Assembly: GCA_963555705.1 (NCBI GenBank)
Contig: OY743180.1
Coordinates: 31,466,129 to 31,530,128 of the forward strand
From: Ligustrum vulgare
Taxonomy: Eukaryota > Streptophyta > Magnoliopsida > Lamiales > Oleaceae
Reading direction: 5' to 3'
Length of the DNA stretch: 64,000 bases
The notes under the pieces were generated by a model. It saw only the letters and a list, made by a program, of their open reading frames with translations. It had not been told where the DNA came from and did not search any database. This document shows, one piece after another, positions 12,401 to 21,153 of the stretch. The translations under genes were made by a program, and so were the position numbers. Each line of letters starts with the position of its first letter. Position 1 is the stretch's first letter.

Positions 12401-12810
12401 CGCTGTATCGAAAATGTATGTGTACGACTCCGATCATGGTTGTTTCACAGAGACCCAGCTGCAAGAAGCTCGGTTATCCTTGGAAGTCATTGTTCCTCTA
12501 ATGGCAAAGCGTGCTATAATTGATGTCGATGATGTACTAGTTATTGAGAGGATCAAGGGGATTTCCAAGCAAGGCGTCATGTAAATTTTCTTATACTCCT
12601 ATTCTAGTATTTAATTAAATTCTGAACTATGTTCATTTATTTCACTAAAGTTTTTTTTTAACTTACAGTGGCGATTGCGAGATTTTTGCAATAAAATATA
12701 TTGAGTTCTTGAGTATCGGATGAGATGTCAAGATGATCAATCAAGAACATATACAGAAGTGGAGGATAAAGTTGGCTACTGATTTATTTACGTACAATTG
12801 TGATCCATAA
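9401..12810 (+). pseudogene. MULE-borne Ulp1-like (C48) cysteine protease gene with DUF1985-type N-terminus, nine exons, broken
   Basis: Joined exons (9401-10088, 10164-10304, about 10394-10520, small exons near 10610 and 10920, 11118-11860, 11944-12034, 12120-12580, 12669-12810) give an N-terminal DUF1985-like region (FSFGDGKIVTFSPFEFSLITG, then ALQ/VWAYEVIPALGEMW across an intron), an arginine/serine-rich spacer, an 11-residue repeat, an acidic EEVPQ-repeat segment and a C-terminal Ulp1 peptidase region. Candidate catalytic residues are His in ANLHIIAVEV, Asp in MYVYDSDHG and Cys in GDCEIFAIKY (families usually have GDCGIF). Introns have GT..AG ends. Defects: a frameshift at the G-run near 9801-9807, TAA at 11130-11132, TGA at 11367-11369 and TGA at 12721-12723. 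Such proteins resemble SUMO proteases; activity here is doubtful. Confidence 0.82.
11190..11369 (+). repeat. 33-bp tandem repeat coding an 11-residue coiled-coil unit
   Basis: About five and a half copies of a unit coding LGRRVDALQDE with small variations, inside exon 6 of the Ulp1-like gene. Leucine and valine fall at regular positions, consistent with a helical coiled-coil of 11-residue period. It ends at a TGA that looks like a mutated CGA. Confidence 0.8.
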
Positions 12811-12994
12811 GATTTAGAAATGTAAAAATATAGTTTTTATATGTAATTACACATTTGTGTGTATATATATATTTATTTGTCAATTTCTTTATTACTTTTG
12901 AAATTACAACTGCATACATTATTTTCAATTACCGTTATTCAATATTTCCACGTGCATTAATTTACATATTAAAAATTAAAAAAAAAATCCACAT

Positions 12995-13112
12995 TGGTCA
13001 CGGTCCGGCTGGACCAATTCCTAGCGGCGGGACCACGGTCTGGCCGGGAAGTGGTCCGGTCGGACCTACCGGGTGGTCCGGCCATGAGGGTTATGTAGTC
13101 CGTCCTTGTGGT
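12995..13112. repeat. GGTCCGGCCGGACC-like cluster between the convergent MULE genes
   Basis: Four or five diverged copies (such as ggtccggctggacc and ggtccggtcggacc) in a GC-rich patch, downstream of both genes. Same motif as the left and right clusters of this MULE. Confidence 0.55.
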
Positions 13113-13197
13113 TTTAGGGTTTAGGGTATGGAGGGTTAAATTGAATAAATTACCTCACAAGTATAGATAACAATATATTTTTTGGAACAAAAAAATA

Positions 13198-13198
<1 letters not shown>

Positions 13199-13266
<68 letters not shown>
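13199..13266. repeat. (TA)n microsatellite
   Basis: About 33 TA units in the MULE between the Ulp1-like gene and the RING-fragment hairpins. Confidence 0.95.
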
Positions 13267-13269
<3 letters not shown>

Positions 13270-13315
13270 GCTAAATTTCTTTTTTATAATAATTGCTAAA
13301 AAAAATTTGTGAATT

Positions 13316-13618
13316 TTACCTTCTCAGGATTGCTCTCACAGAAGTCCTCGAGGCATATGCTGCATATGTTATCGGAACCCATTATCAATTTCTTTCGATT
13401 ATCCACATTTACACCTTCACTTTTACGGAACCAAACACTAAAATAGAAAACTAATATACTAATGACGTTAGCATATTAATTTTCTGTTTTTGTGTTTGAT
13501 TCTATGGAAATAAAGTTGTATAGGTGGAGATCGCAAGAAGTTGATAATGAATTCAGATAATATATGCAGCATATGTCTTGAGGACTTGTGTGAAAGCAAT
13601 TCCGAAAAAATGAAATGT
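13316..13618. repeat. inverted repeat 1 built from a RING-finger gene fragment
   Basis: Two arms of about 140-150 bp meet near 13466 with almost no loop. The right arm (+) reads SDNICSICLEDLCESNSEK and the left arm (-) reads SDNICSICLEDFCESNPEK. C-x-I-C-L-E-D-x is the start of a C3H2C3/C3HC4 RING domain, the E2-binding part of many plant E3 ubiquitin ligases. After MKCS the plus-strand frame breaks, so no full RING remains. Synonymous and conservative differences between arms suggest they were duplicated and then aged. Transcription across it would give a long hairpin RNA. Confidence 0.72.
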
Positions 13619-13727
13619 TCATGAATTGCTTATTTCACAAGGGAATATGATGCATGTTTCTGGGAAAAAAAAGTTATTGTGGGCACCACAAAGATGTAAT
13701 TATTAAATAATACTAAAACAAAAAAAT

Positions 13728-13920
13728 TATGCATTTCACCTTCACTGGATTGCTTTCACAAAAAAGATTGAGACACATGCTACGCTGATTATTTGAAACC
13801 ATTTCCATTTTCCTTCGGTTCTTCACCTTTACAAGACGATGGAAATGAATTCAGATAATTAGATATGCATGTGCCTCGACCGCTTTTGTGAGAGCAATCC
13901 AGTGAAGGTGATATGCATAA
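13728..13920. repeat. inverted repeat 2 from the same RING-finger fragment
   Basis: Arms of about 75-80 bp (left about 13728-13806, right about 13843-13920) pair well, for example cttcactggattgctttcaca against its complement tgtgagagcaatccagtgaag. The right arm reads ICMCLDRFCESNPVKV, clearly related to the RING fragment of inverted repeat 1, with an in-frame stop just upstream. With the two arms of repeat 1 this makes four copies of the fragment, two in each direction. Confidence 0.65.
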
Positions 13921-14108
13921 TTTTTTTTTTTGTTTCGCAATTAATTAATAATCACAAGTTTCTGATGGCCTAAAATATTTTTTTCCCTAAGTAACATTTA
14001 TCATATTTCATCGTATGATAAGCAATTCACGAACTTTATTAACATAGAGAAAATAAGATAATTTATTATCAACAACACTACAATTACAATAAAATTTTTA
14101 ATAGAAAA

Positions 14109-16396
14109 TTAATTATTCAAGGGAATCTGACTAGTACAAGTTTGGCGAGTATGACCGACTGCGCCGCACCTGCCGAACTTTCTCGATCTAGGAAACTCTC
14201 CAGTAAATGGTATTCTAGACGTACGTACATGTCCAGGAGTACGTCATTGGACATTCGGACCGTGGCAGTAAATTATAGTTTCAGCATATGCTTCTCTCCA
14301 CAAAGCAGTGGTATAGTACTCAGTTGATAATGACCGTGGTGAAAATCCCCTATGTCTAGCAACTGCAACTGCATGAGCGCATGGAAAGCTCTCAAACTGA
14401 AACTGTCTACACGTGCACGTGTTGTCATTCAAGTCCACAACATAACCAACATTACGTCTGCATACGACATTGAATCTAAACTGATCTAGTGGCTTCATGC
14501 CCAACCTTCTAGCCAGGTCTAATGCCTTGAAGAGTTTGATTTCCATAGCAGGGGTGAGATAAGATGTGCATGATTGAGATTCCCAGCGTCTATCGTGAAA
14601 CCAAACCTGTAACTTCTCCCTAATGTTCTCAATCAATTCTAGAATTGGTAACTCTCGATCCTTCTTAAATAATGCATTCAAATACTCCACGTTATTTGAC
14701 GTCATCATATTGTATCGACGTCCTGGAAATTGACAATGTACCCAATGTTGAATCCCCAATTTATCTATTAAGTACTCCGAGGCAGCCTCACTTTTGTTAT
14801 CTATTTCGATCATGAACTTATTATAATCTTCAAGAGTGTAAGCCTCTGTCGCTTTCTTAAACAAGGAAACGATCCCAGTGCCACGGTACATTGTCTTCAA
14901 ATTGCCTTGTATATGGTACATGCAATAACCATGGTGTGCCTCGGGAAAAACTTCAGCTATACCATTTATGATAGAATTTCCCCAATCAATTATAAAAGCA
15001 AGGTCATTGACATCTCCAATTACTTCCCTTAACTTTGAGAAAAACCAATTCATCGCTAGATCATTTTCGCTATCCACTATGCCGAACGCAAGAGGGTACA
15101 TTTGAATGTTGGCATCTTGACATGTAGCAATAATTAACTTCCCTTCATATCTAGCTTTCACTGTTGTACCATCTACTAAAATTAGAGGTCGCATCGATCT
15201 TCTAAATCCATTTATGCATTGTCCAAGAGCCATGGAAAACTACTTGAAGCGATTTTCGTCGTCAGCCTCAATAAAGAAAGTCGAATCAGGATTAGTTCTC
15301 GACATGTTATGACAATACCTAGCTAATTTCGCATAACTTTCCTCGGGTGAACCTATTAAATCCTCTAACGCACATTCTCTAGCCTTCCAGGCCTTCGGTA
15401 GCTCATGGTCACACCAAAACCTCTCTGCACATCGTTAATGATGTCTCTAGGTCTGTAAATTGTCCTTGGATCATCAAACTTATGCATTATTTGTCGTCTT
15501 ATAAACCATGAACGCGCTTGTCTGTGATCATTTCGATGAATGCCCACTTGACAAGTATGTTCTTGTGCATACTTGCGAACTACGAAGAATTGATTTGTGT
15601 CCATCCTCGTTGCTCGCAGACGCCAACTACAATTATCATCTACATCAACAATTGTGTAGTTACTCCTGTCTGACTTCTTCACTTTAAACTCGAAATTGTG
15701 CTTAAGTGCAATACTGTGCACCGCTTCTTGGAGATCTTGCTTGGTATTAAATAATTGCTGGACTTCCAAATCTGCATCATCTAGAACCACATGTGAAAAA
15801 TTAGTCGATCGTGAACTTGGCCTAGCCTGTGAGTTCTCGAAGTGCTCATGTCGATGTCTGGATAAATTAATCAGATCATGGTTTGTAAATAGAATGTCCT
15901 CCTGATTGTCTCCGACTACATCGTGACCTCTATAGGTGATAAGAGGATCATGGAGTATAGCAACTGTATCAGGAATAACATCATCATCCTCACGAGCTAT
16001 TTCTAATGTGTCCCAAATATCATTCACATTCTGATCCCCACCATCGAATTCTTCATTCTGATTATCGGGGATATCCTTTCGTACTAAAGTTACACAGAGA
16101 GGAATAGTTTCCTTTTTATTCGCCTCAATTGACCAAGTAATTTGCACATCAGAAGTAACAAACAATGGTCGCAATACAACAGTAGAATTAGAATTATATA
16201 GAAATCCAAATTTCATATCATATTCAGATGGATCAACTTCAAATTGATCTTGTAGTTTGCTGTGCAAGTCTGTAAATGAAAAACCCGGTGTTAACAAAAT
16301 TACATAAATGTTTTGATCACTTGTATATTTCCATGACAATCGCAGATTTTCATCAACCACAAATTCACCAAAGTAAGAAACTGGGAAGAAAGCCAT
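14109..16396 (-). pseudogene. MuDR-type MULE transposase (mudrA-like), two stops and one frameshift
   Basis: About 760 codons. The N-terminal half (16396-15365) has a MuDR-type DNA-binding region (KFGFLYNSNSTVVLRPLF, then NCSWRLRATRM...VRKYAQEHTC). The C-terminal half (15233-14244) has the DDE transposase core: Asp in LILVDGTTVKA, Asp in AFIIDWGNSI followed by the AHHGYCMYHI block, Glu in MTSNNVEYLNALF, then a SWIM zinc finger CTCRQFQFESFPCAHAVAVA. A zinc knuckle (RCGAVGHTRQTC, first Cys replaced by Phe) follows near 14150. Damage: loss of one A near 15392-15397, TAG at 15240-15242 and TGA at 14244-14246, which looks like CGA changed to TGA. Otherwise the catalytic residues are present. Confidence 0.9.
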
Positions 16397-16487
16397 ATCT
16401 TCATTAATTAAAAATAATAAATTTTCAAAACAAGTTAGGGAAAATCAGAGTAACTGATAAAAAATAATTGTAAAAAAAATAGTTCGG

Positions 16488-16580
16488 CCATGCCTCGGTT
16501 CGGTCGGACATGACTGGTCTGGCCGGATCAAGACATGGTCTGGCCGGACCAATGACTGGCACTTTTTGGTCCGGTCCAAT
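16488..16580. repeat. GGTCCGGCCGGACC-like cluster, right subterminal, upstream of transposase
   Basis: Diverged copies (ggttcggtcggac, ggtctggccggatc, ggtctggccggacc, ggtccggtcc) about 100-190 bp upstream of the transposase start codon. Mirrors the cluster at the other end of the MULE. Confidence 0.55.
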
Positions 16581-17289
16581 GTTCAATTCTTTCGATTTTA
16601 GTCTACATAATTATAGATCTATAAAATTAACAATAGATGAATTTTTCGATAATTTTTGTTTAAATAAATTTAACACAACGAGAACGAAATTAAATACAGT
16701 ATAATAAATATTGCTAAATCAACTTACCGATAAGATGTAGAGAATGAAATCTTTCAGTTGAGTTTTATATTTTTTTTGCGAATTTTTTTGGAGCATAAGC
16801 AAATAAAAATTGAGAGAATAATTTATCTGTGTATTGAGCACAAGCAGGTGAAAAAACAAGAGAATAATAAAAAGTGAGAATTGTATTGTTTTTGTTTTAA
16901 TATAAATATGAAATAAATGAAGGGTGTAAGAGAAATATGGTTATTAAGGATATATACGTCTTTTTAAAGGAAAAAGGGTATTGTGGTTAGTTTTTAAAAA
17001 GTTAGGGTATTTTGACTTAGCTCATGTTTGACTTGAGCATTTTGAAAATTCTCCCTTTCTCCAACTCTCATTTCCCAAAGCCCAAACCCTAAGTCCTTCC
17101 ATCTTTAGTTCAAAGGTAAGATTTTAAGTCCCAATTTCTCCAATTTCTTCACCTTCTTCAAATTTTTCACATGGGTAAGAAACAATTAGCCATATATCTC
17201 ATCCCTTTCTCCAAGTGATAATGAAGATGAAACTTTCCTTGTGACTCCAAAACATAGAAAAAATCCCTTAAGGAAAGAAAAGGAATAAA

Positions 17290-18760
17290 AAAAAGAGTGC
17301 TTGGCCTAGGAGTGGTTCAAGTCAAGGAACTTCTTCATGTCCCACTCGATGCTCCGGCTAGGCATCTATGGAGATATCCGAGGGGAATGGAAATTCAAGT
17401 GAAAATAGGGACTATGAAATTCGTCAACGTGGGTTTATTCATTTTTCAAATAGTTATTTCTTCAACGAGAAAGCGTGTTGTATGTATAAAAAGCTGAAGA
17501 ATAGATGTAGTTCCGGGTCGGGAAGTTGATTTAGTTTTTCTCCATGGGTTAAAGCAGTGGCGGACGCAGACTTTTTACAGTACTGGGGCATGATTTGTAT
17601 TTTTGCCGACGGCTTGTACGGGGGTTCGGGGGCAGTGTCGCTGAATTTTTTTTTTTTAGGAAAAAGACCGAAAAATGAAAAAATACTTGAAATTTTATTA
17701 CAATTATTCTTTACACGTTTTCATACTTTGATAACGTTCCATAATTACATCATTGTCAATATTAAATATACATCATTCTCAATATTTGCTACATCAAATT
17801 CAAGAGTGTCACTCATAACATCCCCAACATTATCCCCGACGTTGAGACATATCTTTAATTTTAACATCAGTTTCCTGACCAAGTTCTTCAACCCTTTCAT
17901 TTCTAACTTCATTTTCATTACTTTGCTTATTAGAAAAAAAAATGGATTTACGCTTAAAATATTTTTCCAAAACTGACACAAATAAATAATTGTAAACATA
18001 TATTAGCCGTAAAATCTCAAATAATCCAATATATTTTAGGGAATCATGTAATGACTATATTCAAGAATCAACTAATTTTTTTTAATATAAAAAAAAAAAA
18101 AAAAAACGTCGAAATTTTTACTGAGGCATGTGTCCCAGCAGGCCCCTATGTGGGTCCGCCCCTGGGTTAAAGTTTGAATTTCTACCTTAATTTGAGAAAA
18201 TGAAGTGGTCGGACTTTTTAGGGTCAGATTTAGGTTGTGAGGTTGGTGCGTTTGTTTTACTCAAATTTCGATGCTAGTGGGGGGTTACTCGACCGGCCTA
18301 ACGAAACTCTTTACACTTTTCACAATATATGAAAAACAACTGGGTTAGGGCTGAAGACTTGTCACTAATGTACTGCGTGCTAAATTAGGGGTTGATATAT
18401 GATGGAAAATTTAATAGACTTGCAGCATCGAAGGTTGTTTTCATAAACCCAAGATTAGAGGTTCCATTTTTTTAATGCCCCCACCTTACCTCGAGATGTT
18501 AGGTTGTTGCATTTGATCTTTTCACATTCGATAAAGCAAAGGGCATGAAAGCATACTATAACTTCTAAGGATTTTTGAGTCCTTTGGATAGTAATGAGAA
18601 ATTGGATGTGAACGTACCCCAATTTATTATGAATGGAATGATTTCTGTGTTTACTACCTCAAAGTCTGGGAAGCTTCTATTCGGTAGAGCGGCCATGGCA
18701 TGCATGAGTGAGGAGGACATAACATCCATGTACTTAATTTTAAATCTCTTTAAAGTTTAG
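17290..18760 (+). pseudogene. decayed coding remnant, possibly a 'putative plant transposon protein' domain
   Basis: When the hAT insert (17555-18164) and one TSD copy are skipped, a plus-strand frame runs GREVDLVFLHGLKFEFLP, stop, FEKMKWSDFLGSDLGCEVG. Its layout resembles the plant transposon protein domain found beside many retroelements, but I am not sure of the family. Further right, about 18575-18760 has an open stretch NVPQFIMNGMISVFTTSKSG. Stops and shifts throughout show it is dead. No intact host gene is seen between 17066 and 18760. Confidence 0.4.
17555..18164. mobile_element. hAT-type non-autonomous element, 610 bp, TSD ggttaaag
   Basis: Begins CAGTGGCGGACGCAGA and ends with the complement of CAGGGGCGGACCCACA, the classic hAT terminus. 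An exact 8-bp direct repeat ggttaaag flanks it (17547-17554 and 18165-18172). Removing the insert and one repeat copy keeps the surrounding reading frame continuous. No transposase domain is seen inside. Confidence 0.92.
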
Positions 18761-19195
18761 GGATCAATTAGATGTTGAATACTAACATAAGATCATGAGT
18801 GTAATTAATTTGGACTGCATATTGAAAACCCATGTATTTTTTAGGGTAAAATTTTTTATGTTGTATGTATGTTATGATATATATTAAAATATTTAATTTT
18901 AGTTTAATTATTTCAAATCAACATTTATTACCTTAATAGTGGTAATCAAATTTTGATATATATGTACATATCTCCATATAAGATAAAAATTAGAGATTTG
19001 CTTTCTAGGAAAAATGGTAAAATATATGTGCACATGATAATTATGAATTATGAAAAAATTAATAATATTATTTCATATGGAAATAATATTATTTATGTCA
19101 AGACAAATTATATTACTTCCATCTTGGTCAAAATTGTGTGTTCAATATAAGGAATGATTTTGGTACCAATAACTAGCAAAAATAAATTCTTCACC

Positions 19196-19204
19196 CTATA
19201 AATA
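19196..19204 (+). promoter_or_regulatory. TATA box in LTR of element D
   Basis: CTATAAATA followed about 60 bp later by a CT-rich run (tctctctctctctctcc), a common plant core-promoter layout. Its place within an LTR supports a role as the U3 promoter of element D. Confidence 0.55.
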
Positions 19205-19316
19205 TGCCCCTTCACGTCACTTTTCTTATCGCACACACAAAATCACTTTTGTGTTCTCTCTCTCTCTCTCCATCCATCAATCAATCACACATATACAAAC
19301 ATATTACACATACGAG

Positions 19317-19357
<41 letters not shown>

Positions 19358-19901
19358 CATAGCAAGGGTATTTTAGGACGCACAAGGTTTGAGACCCTTT
19401 AAATTAAAGTTTAATCAATTCATCACACGAGACAATAAATATATACGTGTAATTTTAAGTTATGTCTTTTGAAATAATATGCTATGGTTCATATATGTAT
19501 GTTCTAAGATTCAGATCGGAATTTTAGTAGCGCTACGCATGCATACTCATACCGCCTATATTCGGTATAGTTTTCGTGTCTCCATTATGTATGAATTATG
19601 ATTTCAAAATTTATGATAAACACGTATATACTCATTGAGATTTTCTCACTTCTTTATGTTTCCCCCTTTCCAGATAATTGATTGATTTGAGAAGGTCAAC
19701 GTGGAGATGGCAGGCGATCGCGGATAAGAAAATAAATCAGACTTTTATTCATAATTTTTACTTTTAAAATTTCTAGACACATTTAATTATTGTTGGTTGT
19801 TCTATTAAACATTTATATTTAATTCAAATTCTCGTGAAATTATTTATATTAATCACTCCTTATGTCGTAATGATTTTATGCATGTTTAGTGACATTCGAG
19901 T

Positions 19902-20866
19902 TGATGAGATCCCGGTTGGGGAATCTCGTCGAACACGCGAAATAACGAAATTAAAACCTAGGAAAGATCTAAATTAGATCTGACACGAAATTAAATAAGA
20001 ATTAAACTACTGGAAAGATAAAATTGACGATAGGACCTTGACCCAAGATTCACGACGCAAGAAATTGACGATGCGGAATCGAGATCCAAGGTTTTCGAAA
20101 CACCACAATGACTTGTCAATTTCCTTGATAAGATTCTAATTGGAAACGCCACAAATATTCTCGCGAATATTTGATAAGTTAGATTTGTTCTCGAAGAACA
20201 CAAAAGGGACTCTTCAACCTTTTAATTGGAGAAAACTCTCTCAACTTTATTAATCTCAAAACTCAAACCAAACTGTTTTTACAATGAATTGAAAAAGCGT
20301 ATAAATAAGCAAAATAACCTAGCATCTAATTTACTCAAAATAGAATTCTAATTAGACTAAAATTCTAAAATAGGAAAATAACCAAAAACTAAAAGGAAAT
20401 AAAATAATTATAAAATTCCGGAAAATCTGGCACTGCTTGTTTACGGCCGTGACGAAATCTCTTACGGCCGTAAAGGCCTTTCTGATTAAATTTATGTTAT
20501 TCTTTACGGCCGTGACACAATGCTTACGGCCGTGAAATTCCTTCAGTTTGCATGTTACGGCCGTAACTTCCAGGCTTACGGCCGTAAGTCTCGTTCTGCC
20601 AAAATTCATCATTTTTCTTCATTAATTGATTACGGCCGTGATTGTAAGATTTACGGCCATGAATATAGGGGTTACGGCCGTGAAGGTTTTCTTTTACGGC
20701 CGTAATGGATTTTCTGCATAAATAATTTCTTTTACTCGATTTAGCTCGATCCGTCCTTCTTCTCGGCTCGACCCCAACACGGAACTTACTCCGTTTTGCA
20801 CGTAGATCACTATCATATTGCCGATGGCTCGACTTCGCCCTTCGATGCCTTGTCTGGATCACATCA
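19902..20866 (-). repeat. 3' LTR of element A (965 bp)
   Basis: Pairs with 22680-23618. The two differ by a deletion of two palindrome units in the 5' copy (missing between about 23466 and 23470) and by a partial 40-bp duplication in the 5' copy (about 22922-22990). Apart from these they are very similar by eye, suggesting fairly recent insertion. Confidence 0.92.
20441..20705. repeat. phased TTACGGCCGTRA palindrome array in LTR of element A
   Basis: Ten copies start at 20441, 20462, 20504, 20524, 20555, 20576, 20630, 20651, 20672 and 20694. Spacing inside groups is 20-22 bp and the first gap between groups is 42 bp. The core is the palindrome ACGGCCGT. The same array, with matching spacing but diverged flanks, occurs in the LTRs of element B and of the solo LTR at 60427. 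Confidence 0.9.
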
Positions 20867-21153
20867 TACTCCCTCTCTTGAAAAGGATTCGACCTCGAAT
20901 CCAATTTTGGTCGGCTTTTCAAACTTCTTCTGCTTTTCTGGGCTTGATGATCATGTTTAAGCTTCGTGCGATCTTTTAGACTTTTGGGCTGCCCATTTTT
21001 CTCCTTCAACTTTCTCGACTTTTTGGGCTGCTCATTTGTGCCAACAAGTTTCTTTCCGGTTTTAAGCCCATGGTTTGACTTCGGCACCTGTAAAACAGAT
21101 TTTAAAGAACTGGGGAGGGGTGTGTTAGCGTGAGTAAATGCAAATAGACTCAT
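20524..21153 (-). CDS. basic protein of element A running through the polypurine tract into the 3' LTR
   Basis: A 209-residue ORF, very rich in Lys and Arg. Its ATG overlaps the stop of the upstream gag-protease ORF as ATGA (21150-21153), a layout allowing termination-reinitiation. Around residue 95 it reads SNPFQEREYDVIQTR, where the coding sequence passes through the polypurine tract into the LTR. This matches the known CRM feature that the integrase C-terminus extends into the 3' LTR. The following segment YDSDLRAKRSKF recurs as CDSDLRGKRHKF in the solo LTR at 60427. The last part consists of (H/Y)GRN/K units because the palindrome array is translated, ending SRP-stop at an array motif. 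It is probably a captured integrase tail without the catalytic core; function unknown. Confidence 0.6.
   Translation of the reverse strand: MSLFAFTHANTPLPSSLKSVLQVPKSNHGLKTGKKLVGTNEQPKKSRKLKEKNGQPKSLKDRTKLKHDHQAQKSRRSLKSRPKLDSRSNPFQEREYDVIQTRHRRAKSSHRQYDSDLRAKRSKFRVGVEPRRRTDRAKSSKRNYLCRKSITAVKENLHGRNPYIHGRKSYNHGRNQLMKKNDEFWQNETYGRKPGSYGRNMQTEGISRP
20867..20880 (-). promoter_or_regulatory. polypurine tract of element A
   Basis: The minus strand reads caagagagggagta directly before the 3' LTR start TGATGTGATCC. It primes plus-strand DNA synthesis in LTR retroelements. It also lies inside the coding frame that continues into the LTR. Confidence 0.8.

Larger units (their letters stand above)
7917..17056. 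mobile_element. Mutator-like element (MULE) with transposase and Ulp1-like gene, about 9.1 kb
   Basis: Two convergent genes define it: a MuDR-type transposase (14109-16396, minus) and a Ulp1-like protease gene (9401-12810, plus), a gene set known from plant MULEs that captured Ulp1 genes. Ends are proposed from an exact 9-bp direct repeat ttctccaac at 7908-7916 and 17057-17065, the TSD length typical of MULEs. Inside it, TTTTCAAAATGC occurs near both ends in opposite orientation (about 7955 and 17035), a weak inverted-repeat signal. The repeat is pyrimidine-rich, so the exact ends are less certain than the element itself. Confidence 0.72.

Noticed and set aside
20441..20705. CRISPR-like array of TTACGGCCGTRA
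   Set aside because: The 12-bp palindromes with 9-bp spacers are inside LTRs and far too short; they are better seen as binding-site-like repeats.
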